Source: BM003 sp963783695 (GTDB taxonomy: Bacteria; Pseudomonadota; Gammaproteobacteria; Steroidobacterales; BM003). Taken from it: DNA of 64,000 nucleotides. A program made the translations under genes and the position numbers. Location: the NCBI GenBank assembly GCA_963783695.1, contig CAWAOM010000008.1, forward strand, positions 1 through 64,000. The letters are read 5' to 3'. Within the stretch, counting starts at the first letter, position 1. Each line of letters opens with the position of its first letter. Below the pieces are notes generated by a model. It was not told the origin of the DNA. It made no database searches and worked only from the letters and a program-made list of their open reading frames with translations. Shown here piece by piece: positions 48,697-57,882 of this stretch.

Positions 48697-50898
48697 ATGA
48701 ATATCAGAATTCTGCTACCCGCCGCATCGGCCATACTCCTCGTTGCCTGTGGCAAATCACCCGAGCCTCCCGCCGTGGAGCCTGCCGCAACAGCGACCGC
48801 AACAAAGGAGCCGGCGGCCATCATGGAGCCAACCCGCGAAACAATAACGGAGGTAATTACGAATCCTTTGCTCGAGCAATGGGATACCCCGTTTGGCGTG
48901 CCGCCGTTCGACGAGATCGAGGACGAGCATTACATGCCGGCGCTGCGCACGGGAATGGCTGAACAGCAGACCGAGATTGCAGCCATCGTCGACAACCCGG
49001 ACACGCCGACATTTGCCAATACGATCGAGGCACTGGAACGCTCGGGAGCGACGCTCAACCAGGTCAGCAATGTGTTTTTCGCCGTCAATGGCGCGCATTC
49101 GAACGAGACCACGCGAGGCGTGGCGAAGGAGATAGCGCCAGAATTGTCCGCACACGGTGACGATATCGCATTGAACGGGCCATTGTTCGAGCGGGTCGAG
49201 GCCGTTTATCAGCAGCGCGATGAACTCGACCTGACGCCAGAACAAGAGCGCTTGCTGGAAGAAACCTACAAGCAGTTCGTGCGCGCGGGCGCCAACCTCG
49301 ACCAGGATGCGCAAGCCCGGCTGCGTGAGATCAACGGTGAGCTGGCCAGCCTGTCACAGGATTTCCGCAACAATCTGCTCGAGGAAACCAACGCATTCGA
49401 AATGCTCGTCACCGATCGCGCCGATCTCGGCAACCTGCCGGAGAGCCTGGCGGCCGCGGCCGCGGCCGAGGCCGAGCGCCGCGGTCATGAGTGTGGCGAG
49501 TGCTGGGTGTTTACGCTCCAGCGCCCGAGCATCAACCCGTTTCTCGAGTACTCGCCCAACCGTGAATTGCGCAAGCAGATTTATCTCGGCTACGCGATGC
49601 GCGGTAACAACGACAATGCCCACGACAACAAGAACATTCTTGCCCGCATGGCCGCACTGCGCGCCGAGCGCGCGGAGTTGATGGGCTACGAGACTCATGC
49701 CCATTTCGTTCTTTCCGACAACATGGCGGAAAACCCCGAGAACGTCTATGAACTGCTCGGCAAGGTCTGGGAGCCGGCACTGGAAGTGGCCAAGCAGGAG
49801 GTTGCCGCGATGCAGGCGCTGATGCGCGCCGATGGTATCGAAGGCGATATCGAGGGCTGGGACTGGCGCTACTACACCGAGAGAGTGCGTAAGGAGCGCT
49901 ACGATTTCGACCAGGAAGCCCTGCGTCCGTACTTCGAAGTCGGCGCCGTCCGCGACGGCGTTTTCCAGGTTGCAAACGAACTGTTCGGCCTCACTTTCAA
50001 ACAGCGTGACGACCTGCCGAAATGGCACCCAGACCAGGAGGTGTTTGAAGTTCGCGATAGCGACGGCAGCCACCTGACGATTCTGTACATGGATTTCTTT
50101 ATCCGTGAGAGCAAGCGCGGCGGCGCGTGGATGAATGCGCTGCGGGTGCAGTCGAAACTCGATGGCGAGGTCACGCCGATCGTCACCAACAATTTCAACT
50201 ATCCGCCCCCGACCGGCGATAACCCGTCATTGCTGAGCTACGGCGAAGCCTCGACGCTATTCCACGAGTTCGGTCATGCGTTGCACGGGATGTTGTCGGA
50301 CGTCACTTACGGGTCGCTGGCCGGCACCGCAACCCCGCGCGACTTTGTCGAGTTCCCGTCCCAGGTCATGGAGAACTGGATGGGCGAACCCGAAGTACTA
50401 CGGATGTTCGCCCGCCACTACAAGACCGGCGAACCGATCCCGCAGGAGTACATCGACAAGATCACGGCCATGCAGAAATTCAACCAGGGCTTTGCCACGG
50501 TCGAATACATGGCAGCCGCGTATCTCGATATGAATTACCACACGTTGACCGAGCCGGTCGAGGTAGCCGCGAACCAGTTCGAGACCGAGTCGATGAACGA
50601 AATCGGCCTGATCGAGCAAATCATTCCGCGCTATCGAAGCACCTATTTCGCCCATATTTTCGCTGGCGGCTACTCGGCCGGTTACTACAGTTACCTGTGG
50701 TCAGAGGTGCTGGACGCCGATGCCTATCAGGCGTTCAAGGAAACGAGCCTGTTTGACCCCGAAACGGCAGCGCGCTTCAGAAAGTTCATCCTCAGCCAGG
50801 GTGGCACCCGCCCCGGCATGGAACTCTATGAAGATTTTCGCGGACGGCCACCGTCGATCGAACCGCTGCTCGAACGGCGTGGCCTGACTGAGATGTAG
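48697..50898 (+). CDS. M3 family metallopeptidase lipoprotein (Dcp-like)
   Basis: A 733-residue protein from ATG 48697, with signal MNIRILLPAASAILLVACGK (lipobox LLVAC, Cys 18). An Ala/Pro/Thr linker follows. The M3 zinc motif TLFHEFGHALHGM gives HEXXH at H523, and the C-terminus has the expected FAHIFAGGYSAGYYSYLW. Peptidyl-dipeptidases of this class remove C-terminal dipeptides; most are soluble, so lipid anchoring is notable. It is a second M3-type lipoprotein 2.5 kb from the first, in opposite orientation. Confidence 0.92.
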   Translation: MNIRILLPAASAILLVACGKSPEPPAVEPAATATATKEPAAIMEPTRETITEVITNPLLEQWDTPFGVPPFDEIEDEHYMPALRTGMAEQQTEIAAIVDNPDTPTFANTIEALERSGATLNQVSNVFFAVNGAHSNETTRGVAKEIAPELSAHGDDIALNGPLFERVEAVYQQRDELDLTPEQERLLEETYKQFVRAGANLDQDAQARLREINGELASLSQDFRNNLLEETNAFEMLVTDRADLGNLPESLAAAAAAEAERRGHECGECWVFTLQRPSINPFLEYSPNRELRKQIYLGYAMRGNNDNAHDNKNILARMAALRAERAELMGYETHAHFVLSDNMAENPENVYELLGKVWEPALEVAKQEVAAMQALMRADGIEGDIEGWDWRYYTERVRKERYDFDQEALRPYFEVGAVRDGVFQVANELFGLTFKQRDDLPKWHPDQEVFEVRDSDGSHLTILYMDFFIRESKRGGAWMNALRVQSKLDGEVTPIVTNNFNYPPPTGDNPSLLSYGEASTLFHEFGHALHGMLSDVTYGSLAGTATPRDFVEFPSQVMENWMGEPEVLRMFARHYKTGEPIPQEYIDKITAMQKFNQGFATVEYMAAAYLDMNYHTLTEPVEVAANQFETESMNEIGLIEQIIPRYRSTYFAHIFAGGYSAGYYSYLWSEVLDADAYQAFKETSLFDPETAARFRKFILSQGGTRPGMELYEDFRGRPPSIEPLLERRGLTEM

Positions 50899-50926
50899 CT
50901 CAGGGCACCGCAGCCGGTACAATGCG

Positions 50927-50960
50927 CGGGCTGGCTCCATCGACGTATGGGGCCAGCCCG
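50927..50960. terminator. Hairpin after the second M3 peptidase
   Basis: A 9-bp stem CGGGCTGGC/GCCAGCCCG with a 16-nt loop lies 28 nt past the stop. No long T tract; TTATAA immediately after may belong to the next gene's promoter. Confidence 0.5.
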
Positions 50961-50999
50961 TAACTTATAAGCACAGAGAACGCGACCGGCCCCAACACC

Positions 51000-52937
51000 A
51001 TGCTGCAGGAATTTAAAGAACGGCTGCGATACATGATCGACCGTGCGTTTGCGCGCGAGTTCGCCGGCCAGCTCATCCTGTTCCTGGTACTGGTCGTGGT
51101 GGTTACGCTGATCGGCATGACCGCGTACTTCTTCGGTTTGTTCGGCCCGGAGAACGACGATGTCCCGGGAATTCCGCGCGGCATCGATCGCGGCTTCCTC
51201 GATTCACTGTGGTGGTCGATGCAGCGAGTGCTGCGTCTGCCGGGCTTCGAACGCATGTATGGCGCGACGCCGCCCATCCTCGCCTACGCGCTGTTTCTCT
51301 CGATTATGGGTCTCGCGGTATTCGGGATCCTGGTTTCGATGATCAATACGGCAATGCAGCGTCGTATCGAAACCTTGCGCAAGGGCGACAGCGCGGTAAA
51401 GGAACGCGGCCATGTGCTGGTACTGGGCTGGAGCGACAAGATTTTCTCGGTATTGAGACAGCTGGCACGATTGCAGCCCGGCACCAAGGTCGTCATCCTC
51501 GCCCCCGAAGAAATCAAGGACATGCAGGAAGCACTGCGAGTCAACGGCAGCCTGCGCGAAGACCTCACCATCATTTTGCGCAGCGGTATCCCCAGCAACG
51601 TGCAGGAGCTCAATCGCGTCGCGGTCGACCGCGCTTGCAGCGTGATCGTGGTTTCGCCGCGTGCTGACAAGGACCGCCTCGGCGGCGACAGCGAAGTCAT
51701 CAAGACGATGATGCTGCTCGCGGCGTGGCAGGAGTGGCGCGGCCGCGGCCCCACGTTGACGGCGGAGATTGCGCTGGAGCAGAACCAGGAATTAGCCGAA
51801 ATTGCTGCGCGCGGACGCATGCACCTGATTTCTTCCAGCACCGTCATCAGCAAAATCCTGGTGCAGTGCATCCGCAATCCCGGACTCGCCGATGTATACA
51901 GCGAATTGTTCGCACCAGACGGCAATGGCCTTCATGTACAGCGCATCAGTGCCTGCGCCGATCAGACTCTCCGCGATATCGGCTACGGCTTTCCGGATGC
52001 GATTCCGATCGGCATCGCCTGGGAGGAACAGCAGGGGGACGAGGTGAAACACGCCTCGGGTCTCAATCCGGAGCCGGACTATGACATCGCGGAGGACGAG
52101 AAACTGATCCTGCTGGCGCATGCTGTACCCGTCAGGTTCTCGCAGCCACCAGAGGCATACACGTCGCGGATCTACCGCGATGGCGGAGTTTCGGCGAGGG
52201 TCCCGCGGCGGGTACTTTTGATCGGCTGGAACGGCAATGTTTTCGACATCCTGGTCGAACTCGATGCCCATGCGCTGCGCGGCACAGAAATCATATTGTT
52301 GTCGGAAATGGAACCCGAGGCCGCGCGCAAACATGTCGATCAACTGCTGGACCATGAGCTCGAGAACGTCAGTGTCGAGTACCTGGTCGGCGACCCGGTC
52401 GAGCGCGGCAGTTACAGCGAGATCGATATCGCCAGTTTTCAGACTGTCGTTCTGCTGGCCGACACATCGTCAGGGGAAGCCGATATCGATGCGCGCACGC
52501 TGCGCACGCTGTTGCGCCTTTCGGACCTGCGCAACCGGACCGGTGCCAAACCGCATACCGTGGTCGAGTTGCTGGATATTGCCAACAAGGACTTGCTGGC
52601 AGGATTGCATGTTGACGACGTTGTCATCAGCGACCAGGTCATCAGCGCTCAACTCGCCCAGATTGCAAAGCAACCGGTGCTGGGCCCAATCTATCGCGAA
52701 CTATTGAGCGCCGGCGGCGTCGAAATCAGCCTGCGCCCGGTATGCGACTACGTCGAAATCGGCTCAAGCTGCAGTTTTTTCGATCTCGTCTTCGCGGCCC
52801 AGCAAAAAATGGAAATAGCCCTTGGCGTCAGGCTCGCTCGCGAAGGCGCGCTTTTTCTGAATCCCGAACGGGAACTGGCGTGGCGCCTCGACGAAGAAGA
52901 TCGCGTGGTGGTGCTGGCCCAGCAACTGTACCGCTGA
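51000..52937 (+). CDS. CASTOR/POLLUX-like ion channel with RCK domains
   Basis: A 645-residue protein. Two or three membrane helices lie within residues 20-125 (LILFLVLVVVVTLIGMTAYF and ILAYALFLSIMGLAVFGILV), with a pore-loop-like segment between (FLDSLWWSMQRVLRLPGF). The cytoplasmic part holds two RCK/TrkA-N-like Rossmann units, beginning GHVLVLGWSDKIFSVLRQL (about 138-156) and RRVLLIGWNGNVFDILVELD (about 402-421). The plan matches plant nuclear channels CASTOR/POLLUX and their bacterial relatives, which conduct cations and bind calcium. The selectivity here cannot be told. Confidence 0.88.
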   Translation: MLQEFKERLRYMIDRAFAREFAGQLILFLVLVVVVTLIGMTAYFFGLFGPENDDVPGIPRGIDRGFLDSLWWSMQRVLRLPGFERMYGATPPILAYALFLSIMGLAVFGILVSMINTAMQRRIETLRKGDSAVKERGHVLVLGWSDKIFSVLRQLARLQPGTKVVILAPEEIKDMQEALRVNGSLREDLTIILRSGIPSNVQELNRVAVDRACSVIVVSPRADKDRLGGDSEVIKTMMLLAAWQEWRGRGPTLTAEIALEQNQELAEIAARGRMHLISSSTVISKILVQCIRNPGLADVYSELFAPDGNGLHVQRISACADQTLRDIGYGFPDAIPIGIAWEEQQGDEVKHASGLNPEPDYDIAEDEKLILLAHAVPVRFSQPPEAYTSRIYRDGGVSARVPRRVLLIGWNGNVFDILVELDAHALRGTEIILLSEMEPEAARKHVDQLLDHELENVSVEYLVGDPVERGSYSEIDIASFQTVVLLADTSSGEADIDARTLRTLLRLSDLRNRTGAKPHTVVELLDIANKDLLAGLHVDDVVISDQVISAQLAQIAKQPVLGPIYRELLSAGGVEISLRPVCDYVEIGSSCSFFDLVFAAQQKMEIALGVRLAREGALFLNPERELAWRLDEEDRVVVLAQQLYR

Positions 52938-52944
52938 TTCGGGA

Positions 52945-53310
52945 TCAGGTGCCGAGGAATGCTTCAATCTTGCCAAGCAGGCGGCTGAAATTTACCGGCT
53001 TGGTGTCGTAGTCGTTACAACCCGCTTCAAGTGCCTTTTGCTCATCGCCCTGCATTGCATGCGCGGTCAATGCGATTACCGGGATCGTCTGGGTGGCGGT
53101 ATCCGCCTTTAACCTCCGGGTCGCCTCCCAGCCGTCGATGATCGGCAGACTCAGGTCCATCAGTATCAGATCCGGCGCTTCCGATGTGGCCATCTCTACG
53201 CCCGCCTCGCCATCGACAGCTATCACGACCTCGAAATTCTTGCGCCGCAGGCGGCGCGACAGCATGTCCCGGTTCATTTCATTATCTTCAACAAGCAGAA
53301 TCTTTTTCAT
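52945..53310 (-). CDS. Single-domain response regulator (CheY-like)
   Basis: A 121-residue receiver only. It has LLVEDNEMNRDMLSRRLRR with the acidic pocket, LILMDLSLPIIDGWEATRRL with the phospho-acceptor Asp near residue 54, and DTKPVNFSRLLGKI with the conserved Lys. Single-domain regulators of this EDNEMN type commonly act with hybrid kinases. It lies 32 bp downstream of the hybrid kinase on the same strand. The end is 7 bp from the convergent channel gene. Confidence 0.94.
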   Translation of the reverse strand: MKKILLVEDNEMNRDMLSRRLRRKNFEVVIAVDGEAGVEMATSEAPDLILMDLSLPIIDGWEATRRLKADTATQTIPVIALTAHAMQGDEQKALEAGCNDYDTKPVNFSRLLGKIEAFLGT

Positions 53311-53342
53311 AACTTTTATCTGTTTCCGATTAACAATTCGTT

Positions 53343-56258
53343 TCAGCCGTCCGCGACTATTGCGGTACTTTCAGCGACGAGGTTGCGAACGAGGCGAATC
53401 AGCTCGTCTCTGGTGTAGGCGCCTTTCTCCAGAACCTGCGCCACTTTGCCGCTCAGAAGGTTGCGATCAGCATCGGTCAGGTTTTTCGCGGTGACTACGA
53501 TAACGGGTATTGTCTCCCACTCAGGCCGCGCGCGCATCTCCATCAGAAAATCGAAGCCGTCCATGACCGGCATCATCAGGTCGAGCAGGATCAGCCGCGG
53601 CACTTCTTTCTCGAGCGCATCCAGCGCTTCGCGGCCATTGGCCGCCTCGGTGACCGTCCAGCCAAATTTCTTCAGGGTCCGGGCCATCATCTCCCGGGTA
53701 TCGGCATCGTCCTCGACCAGCAACACCGGGCACGGCCCGGTTTCGCAACGATAACGCTCCAATGCAGATAACAGGCGACCCCGATCTACCGGTTTGGTCA
53801 GGAAATCGGTCGCACCCAGTGAGTAGCCCTTGCTCTTGTCATCGACCATCGTGACCATGACCACCGGGATATCGCGCAGATGCGGATCCGCCTTGAGCAG
53901 ACGCAGCACGGCCCAGCCGTCAAGATCCGGCATCATCACGTCGAGCGTGATAGCGGCCGGCGCAATCGTGTGTGCGAGCCGCAGACCCTCCTCCCCTGAA
54001 TTCGCGATAACGACCTCGAATCCGTCGCGTACCAGGAAGCGTTCGATAATTTCGCAGGCCTCGAGATCGTCATCGATGACAAGTACCGTGCGCCCTGCCC
54101 CACGCAGCCGGATCCGGTTCAGCGTGTCCTCATCTGGCGTCACAACCGGCACTTCGGCCACCGGCGAATCGGCCGCCTCGGCCACACCCGGCAAAACGGT
54201 CGGTAATGAGATTGAAAATCTGGAACCCTTGCCGACCTCGCTTCTGACCACGACATCCCCCCCGAGCATGCGGCAGAAACGACGGGAAATAGCCAGACCC
54301 AGACCGGTGCCGCCATATTTGCGCGTCGTCGAAGCGTCGGCCTGGGTGAACTCGTCGAACAGAGTCTCGATTTTGTCCTCGGGGATGCCGATGCCGGTGT
54401 CAGTGACATCGAGCCGCAGCCAGTCGCCGGTACGTCTGACATCGCGGCCGGCGCGCAAAGTGATCGTGCCGTTTTCGGTGAACTTTGCCGCATTGGAAAG
54501 GAGATTCAGCAGCGCCTGTCTGATTTTCGTCAGATCCTGGTGCACCACGCCGAGGTCGTTGACGCGTTCCACGACGAGCCGATTGGAATTTTTCAAAACC
54601 AGTGGCTGCGCGGTGGCCGCGACCTCGTTCAACAACGCATCGACTTCGATATCCTCGGCAAAAACTTCGATGCGCCCGGCCTCGATCTTGGACAAATCGA
54701 GCACGTCATTTATCAGTCCGAGCAGATGGCTGCCGGCTGCGTTGATTTTCTTGAGGTCCGGCAGAAACGCCTGCTGCTCGAGGTCAGACGCTTCTTCCAT
54801 CAGCATTTCGCTATAGCCAAGAATCGCATTGAGCGGCGTGCGCAGTTCGTGACTCATGTTGGCAAGAAATGCGCTTTTGGCGATATTGGCCTGCTCGGCG
54901 GATTCGCGCGCACGCTCCAGTTCCGCTTCCGCTGCCTTGCGCTCGTTGATATCGAAAATCACACCATCGACGAGCGGGTTGCCGGTCACATCGTCACGCG
55001 TCACGGCGCCTTTGACACTCATCCAGCGGGCATCGCCGTTCTTGCACAGAATCCGGTATTCCGCCTGAAAGCGGCCACCGTGAATAATCGCGCCGCGGAC
55101 CGCGGCGTCGAGGCGTTTGCGGTCACTGGGATGGACGATACGGCCAAATGCCGCGGCCGGCTTGCCGATAAAGTCGCTCGCCTTGTAACCGGCGACATCC
55201 TCGATCGCATCACTCATATAGTCGAAGGTCCAGCCCTGATCAGGGTGGTCCGAGTAGCGATAGATCGCGCCGGGAACATTCTGTACCAGCGTCCGGAACT
55301 GATGCTCGCCGTCAGCTATCGATCTTTCGGCCCGGCGCCGTTCGAAAACCCGGCCAACCTGGCGTCCCACATTCTCCAGTATCTGCATCAGTTCCTGGTC
55401 CGCGGGCACCGGCCGTTCCGCAAAGAACTCGAGGATCGCGACCACTTCCTCATCGACAATAACCGGGAACGCAAACGCGGCGCCGAGCCCCGCCGCAACC
55501 GCATACTCCAGCCGCAGAAAGGTGCCATGGTGGGCCGGGAGATCTCCCATCCAGACCGTGGTCCTCGACTCCAGCACCAGTCCGGGCAGCCCGATCCCCG
55601 GAGCAAATTCGCAACGCTCGGTTTCCCTGCGAAACTGTTCGAATCGCTGCGGATCGGACATATGCCAGAGTTGTGTCGCTATGAGTTTATCGGGATCGTC
55701 TTCCGCCGCCTCGTAGGCGTGCCCGAGCGGCCACCCGGTCTGTTCGCAAACGCGGTCGATCACCCCCTGCAACGCGTCGTTCACCGACGGCGAGTTAGCG
55801 GCAATCTCCGACGCGCAAAGCAGCAATTGTGCCGACAACGCGCGCCGGTCCCGCTCCCTGTCGTCGGCGACGCGATTGCTTACGTCGCGCACGACGGTCA
55901 CCGTCAGGTCTTCAGCCGCTGAGTTCATCCTGCTGAGACTGATCGCAACCGGGATTTCCTCGCCGTGCCGGGTCCGCGCCGCCACCTCGCGTCCGCGCCT
56001 GAGAGCAAAGGGTTCGAGGTGGCCCGCGAACTCGCTCCGCTGCGCTGGATGGGCACCACGCACCGACGCCGGAACCAGCGCATCTACCGACAAGCCAATC
56101 AGTTCCTCGCGCGGGTATCCGAACAGCTCGATCGATTGCCGGTTGCCAAAGACAATAGTTCCCGCACTGTCCACAAGCAGTATCGCATCGGGTGCCGCTT
56201 CCACCAGGGCGCGAAAATCAAGTTCGCCCGGTGCGGGGATTTTATCGACTTGTGCCAT
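53343..56258 (-). CDS. Hybrid sensor histidine kinase (PAS-GAF-PAS-HisKA-HATPase-REC-REC)
   Basis: A 971-residue cytosolic protein starting at ATG 56258 (a TTG lies 6 nt upstream in frame). The PAS domain begins FRALVEAAPDAILLVDSAGT, the GAF domain covers about 150-310 with GLPGLVLESRTTVWMGDLPA, and a second PAS/PAC spans 315-440. HisKA has LANMSHELRTPLNAILGYSE, HATPase LLNLLSNAAKFTENGTITLR and GTGLGLAISRRF. Two receivers follow: VLVIDDDLEACEIIERFLVR and VLLVEDDADTREMMARTLKK. No membrane helix is seen. It is followed by the CheY-like gene. Confidence 0.94.
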   Translation of the reverse strand: MAQVDKIPAPGELDFRALVEAAPDAILLVDSAGTIVFGNRQSIELFGYPREELIGLSVDALVPASVRGAHPAQRSEFAGHLEPFALRRGREVAARTRHGEEIPVAISLSRMNSAAEDLTVTVVRDVSNRVADDRERDRRALSAQLLLCASEIAANSPSVNDALQGVIDRVCEQTGWPLGHAYEAAEDDPDKLIATQLWHMSDPQRFEQFRRETERCEFAPGIGLPGLVLESRTTVWMGDLPAHHGTFLRLEYAVAAGLGAAFAFPVIVDEEVVAILEFFAERPVPADQELMQILENVGRQVGRVFERRRAERSIADGEHQFRTLVQNVPGAIYRYSDHPDQGWTFDYMSDAIEDVAGYKASDFIGKPAAAFGRIVHPSDRKRLDAAVRGAIIHGGRFQAEYRILCKNGDARWMSVKGAVTRDDVTGNPLVDGVIFDINERKAAEAELERARESAEQANIAKSAFLANMSHELRTPLNAILGYSEMLMEEASDLEQQAFLPDLKKINAAGSHLLGLINDVLDLSKIEAGRIEVFAEDIEVDALLNEVAATAQPLVLKNSNRLVVERVNDLGVVHQDLTKIRQALLNLLSNAAKFTENGTITLRAGRDVRRTGDWLRLDVTDTGIGIPEDKIETLFDEFTQADASTTRKYGGTGLGLAISRRFCRMLGGDVVVRSEVGKGSRFSISLPTVLPGVAEAADSPVAEVPVVTPDEDTLNRIRLRGAGRTVLVIDDDLEACEIIERFLVRDGFEVVIANSGEEGLRLAHTIAPAAITLDVMMPDLDGWAVLRLLKADPHLRDIPVVMVTMVDDKSKGYSLGATDFLTKPVDRGRLLSALERYRCETGPCPVLLVEDDADTREMMARTLKKFGWTVTEAANGREALDALEKEVPRLILLDLMMPVMDGFDFLMEMRARPEWETIPVIVVTAKNLTDADRNLLSGKVAQVLEKGAYTRDELIRLVRNLVAESTAIVADG

Positions 56259-56364
56259 AGGCAAGGGATGAGGTTCGAGAAGCGACGGAGGTCAATAATA
56301 CACGCCTGACCAACGCGTCAGATACCAGTACGCGACGCTCCGCAGTCGCGGCGGCCTGCGGCGG

Positions 56365-57015
56365 CTAGTCTTCACCAAGACTTGCGCGCAAGCGCCCGAG
56401 CTGCTCGCTCAACTCCGCCACTTGTTGCTCGAGGCGGTAGACCCGCGCCCCCAGCGATGGCGAATGTTCGGGATCGCCGCCTGACGCGGCCGTTCCCGCT
56501 TCGACCTCGCCGGAGAACAGATGCGCATAACGGGATTCGCGCTTGCCGGGCTCGCGTGCCAGGCGCACAACGAACGGGCCATCGTCGCGCCCCGCCAGCG
56601 CCTCCAGGCAGGCCTCCAACTCGCCGACGTCGCCGAATCGGCATAGCCGCTGGGTTCGCGAGCGCAGCTCACCCGGTGTCTGCGGACCACGCAACAACAA
56701 CACACATACAAGACCCAACTCCTGTTCGCTGAACTGTAGCGTGCCGAACTGGGTATTGCAGAACCGATGCTGATATTTTGCCACCCGGCTGCCAAATCCC
56801 GACTTCTCGAGGATCAGGTGTTTGCCACGCAGGCTGTCCAGCGCGGCGAGCACGTCGGCCTCGGCGAGACTCATTACCGGGTCGCGGTTGCTTTTCTGAT
56901 TGCAGGCATTGGTCAGCGCGTTCAGCGACAACGGGTACTGATCCGGCGTTGTGATCTCTTTCTCGAGCAGACAGCCAATGACGCGCGTCTCATGTTCATC
57001 CAGCACCAGATCCAT
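56365..57015 (-). CDS. yceH: DUF480 protein YceH
   Basis: A 216-residue protein. It is recognised by VLGCLLEKEITTPDQYPL-type start (RVIGCLLEKEITTPDQYPLS), NALTNACNQKSNRDPVMSLA and the second winged-helix region ELGLVCVLLLRGPQTPGELR. A coiled-coil tail (YRLEQQVAELSEQLGRL) closes the protein. Family function is unknown; two winged helices suggest nucleic-acid or protein binding. It lies 31 bp upstream of a DUF962-like gene on the same strand. Confidence 0.95.
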   Translation of the reverse strand: MDLVLDEHETRVIGCLLEKEITTPDQYPLSLNALTNACNQKSNRDPVMSLAEADVLAALDSLRGKHLILEKSGFGSRVAKYQHRFCNTQFGTLQFSEQELGLVCVLLLRGPQTPGELRSRTQRLCRFGDVGELEACLEALAGRDDGPFVVRLAREPGKRESRYAHLFSGEVEAGTAASGGDPEHSPSLGARVYRLEQQVAELSEQLGRLRASLGED

Positions 57016-57046
57016 TTTGATCCTCCCGCAAACCTGCCATCTCTAG

Positions 57047-57388
57047 TTACACCGGTGGCGCCGCCCGCCACTGCTTCAGCCATCCGCCGGACACAACAAA
57101 CCAAGGAAAAATAACGAATTGCTCGGCCAACCATTGCCCGGCAATGGCAAGCACACCGGCAACCTCGGGTTGCGACACGGGCTCACGCCGATGTCCGTGA
57201 CGCTGCAGCAAGACCGCAATGATCGCTGTAACGGTCCACACCATGACCGCCGGTATTGCGCCAACCAGCAACGCGGGAACCCACAGCAACGCCGAGATTA
57301 CGAATAACGGTACGGCCACCATATGGATCAACAGATTCGACTTTGTCGAATGCACTCGCTGGTAGTCTGTCAGGTTCGCGAAAGCCAT
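57047..57388 (-). CDS. DUF962/Mpo1-like membrane protein
   Basis: A 113-residue protein with the Mpo1-like pattern YQRVHSTKSNLLIHMVAVPL (conserved His, Asn and His) and at least two hydrophobic segments (about 25-62). The C-terminal half has LAIAGQWLAEQFVIFPWFVV. Yeast Mpo1 is an iron-dependent dioxygenase acting on 2-hydroxy fatty acids; bacterial members are untested. It is shorter than usual, so the assignment is moderate. It is upstream of yceH on the same strand. Confidence 0.6.
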   Translation of the reverse strand: MAFANLTDYQRVHSTKSNLLIHMVAVPLFVISALLWVPALLVGAIPAVMVWTVTAIIAVLLQRHGHRREPVSQPEVAGVLAIAGQWLAEQFVIFPWFVVSGGWLKQWRAAPPV

Positions 57389-57882
57389 GCCGTTATCGCT
57401 TCTTTACTCTCTGGCCAGGCAATACCCGCCAGTCTGCGTGGCGCCGTATCGCGTAGTGTCTCACAAGCAGTCGCGGCCGTGCGCGGGCGCGGCCGCAACC
57501 CCACCGTGCGCCGCGAACTGTGCCTGGACGCGCCATCCCCACCGCCACGGCGCGCGACGCCAGCGCGATCACGTTGCAGCACCGAATCAAGTCGCGCATC
57601 GGCCTCTGCACCGCGGCGGAAACCGGCCAACCCATGCGGATAGACAGTGTGACCGCCAAGGCGAGACGCATCCGCGGAAAACGCACGATGCTCGCCTGAA
57701 GCCGCCCAATAGTTGCATACTGGCCCTGCGCAAACTCGAAAAAACCGCCGCCCCGGGGGTCCCGGCAGCACAGCGCCCGGACGCATGATCCCTGAGCTGC
57801 GGGAAGGTCGGACCGCGACGCGGCGGGTGCCATAGAGCAATGGCCAACGCGCTCGCCGCGTGAGTTGCTGCAGGAGTCATGG
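57389..57882. other. 494-bp divergent intergenic region
   Basis: Several frames of 100-180 codons run through this GC-rich stretch on both strands, but their products are Arg/Pro-rich with no family features, so they are treated as chance. The region should contain the promoters of the leftward Mpo1-like gene and the rightward TPR gene. No repeats or RNA genes were recognised. Confidence 0.5.
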
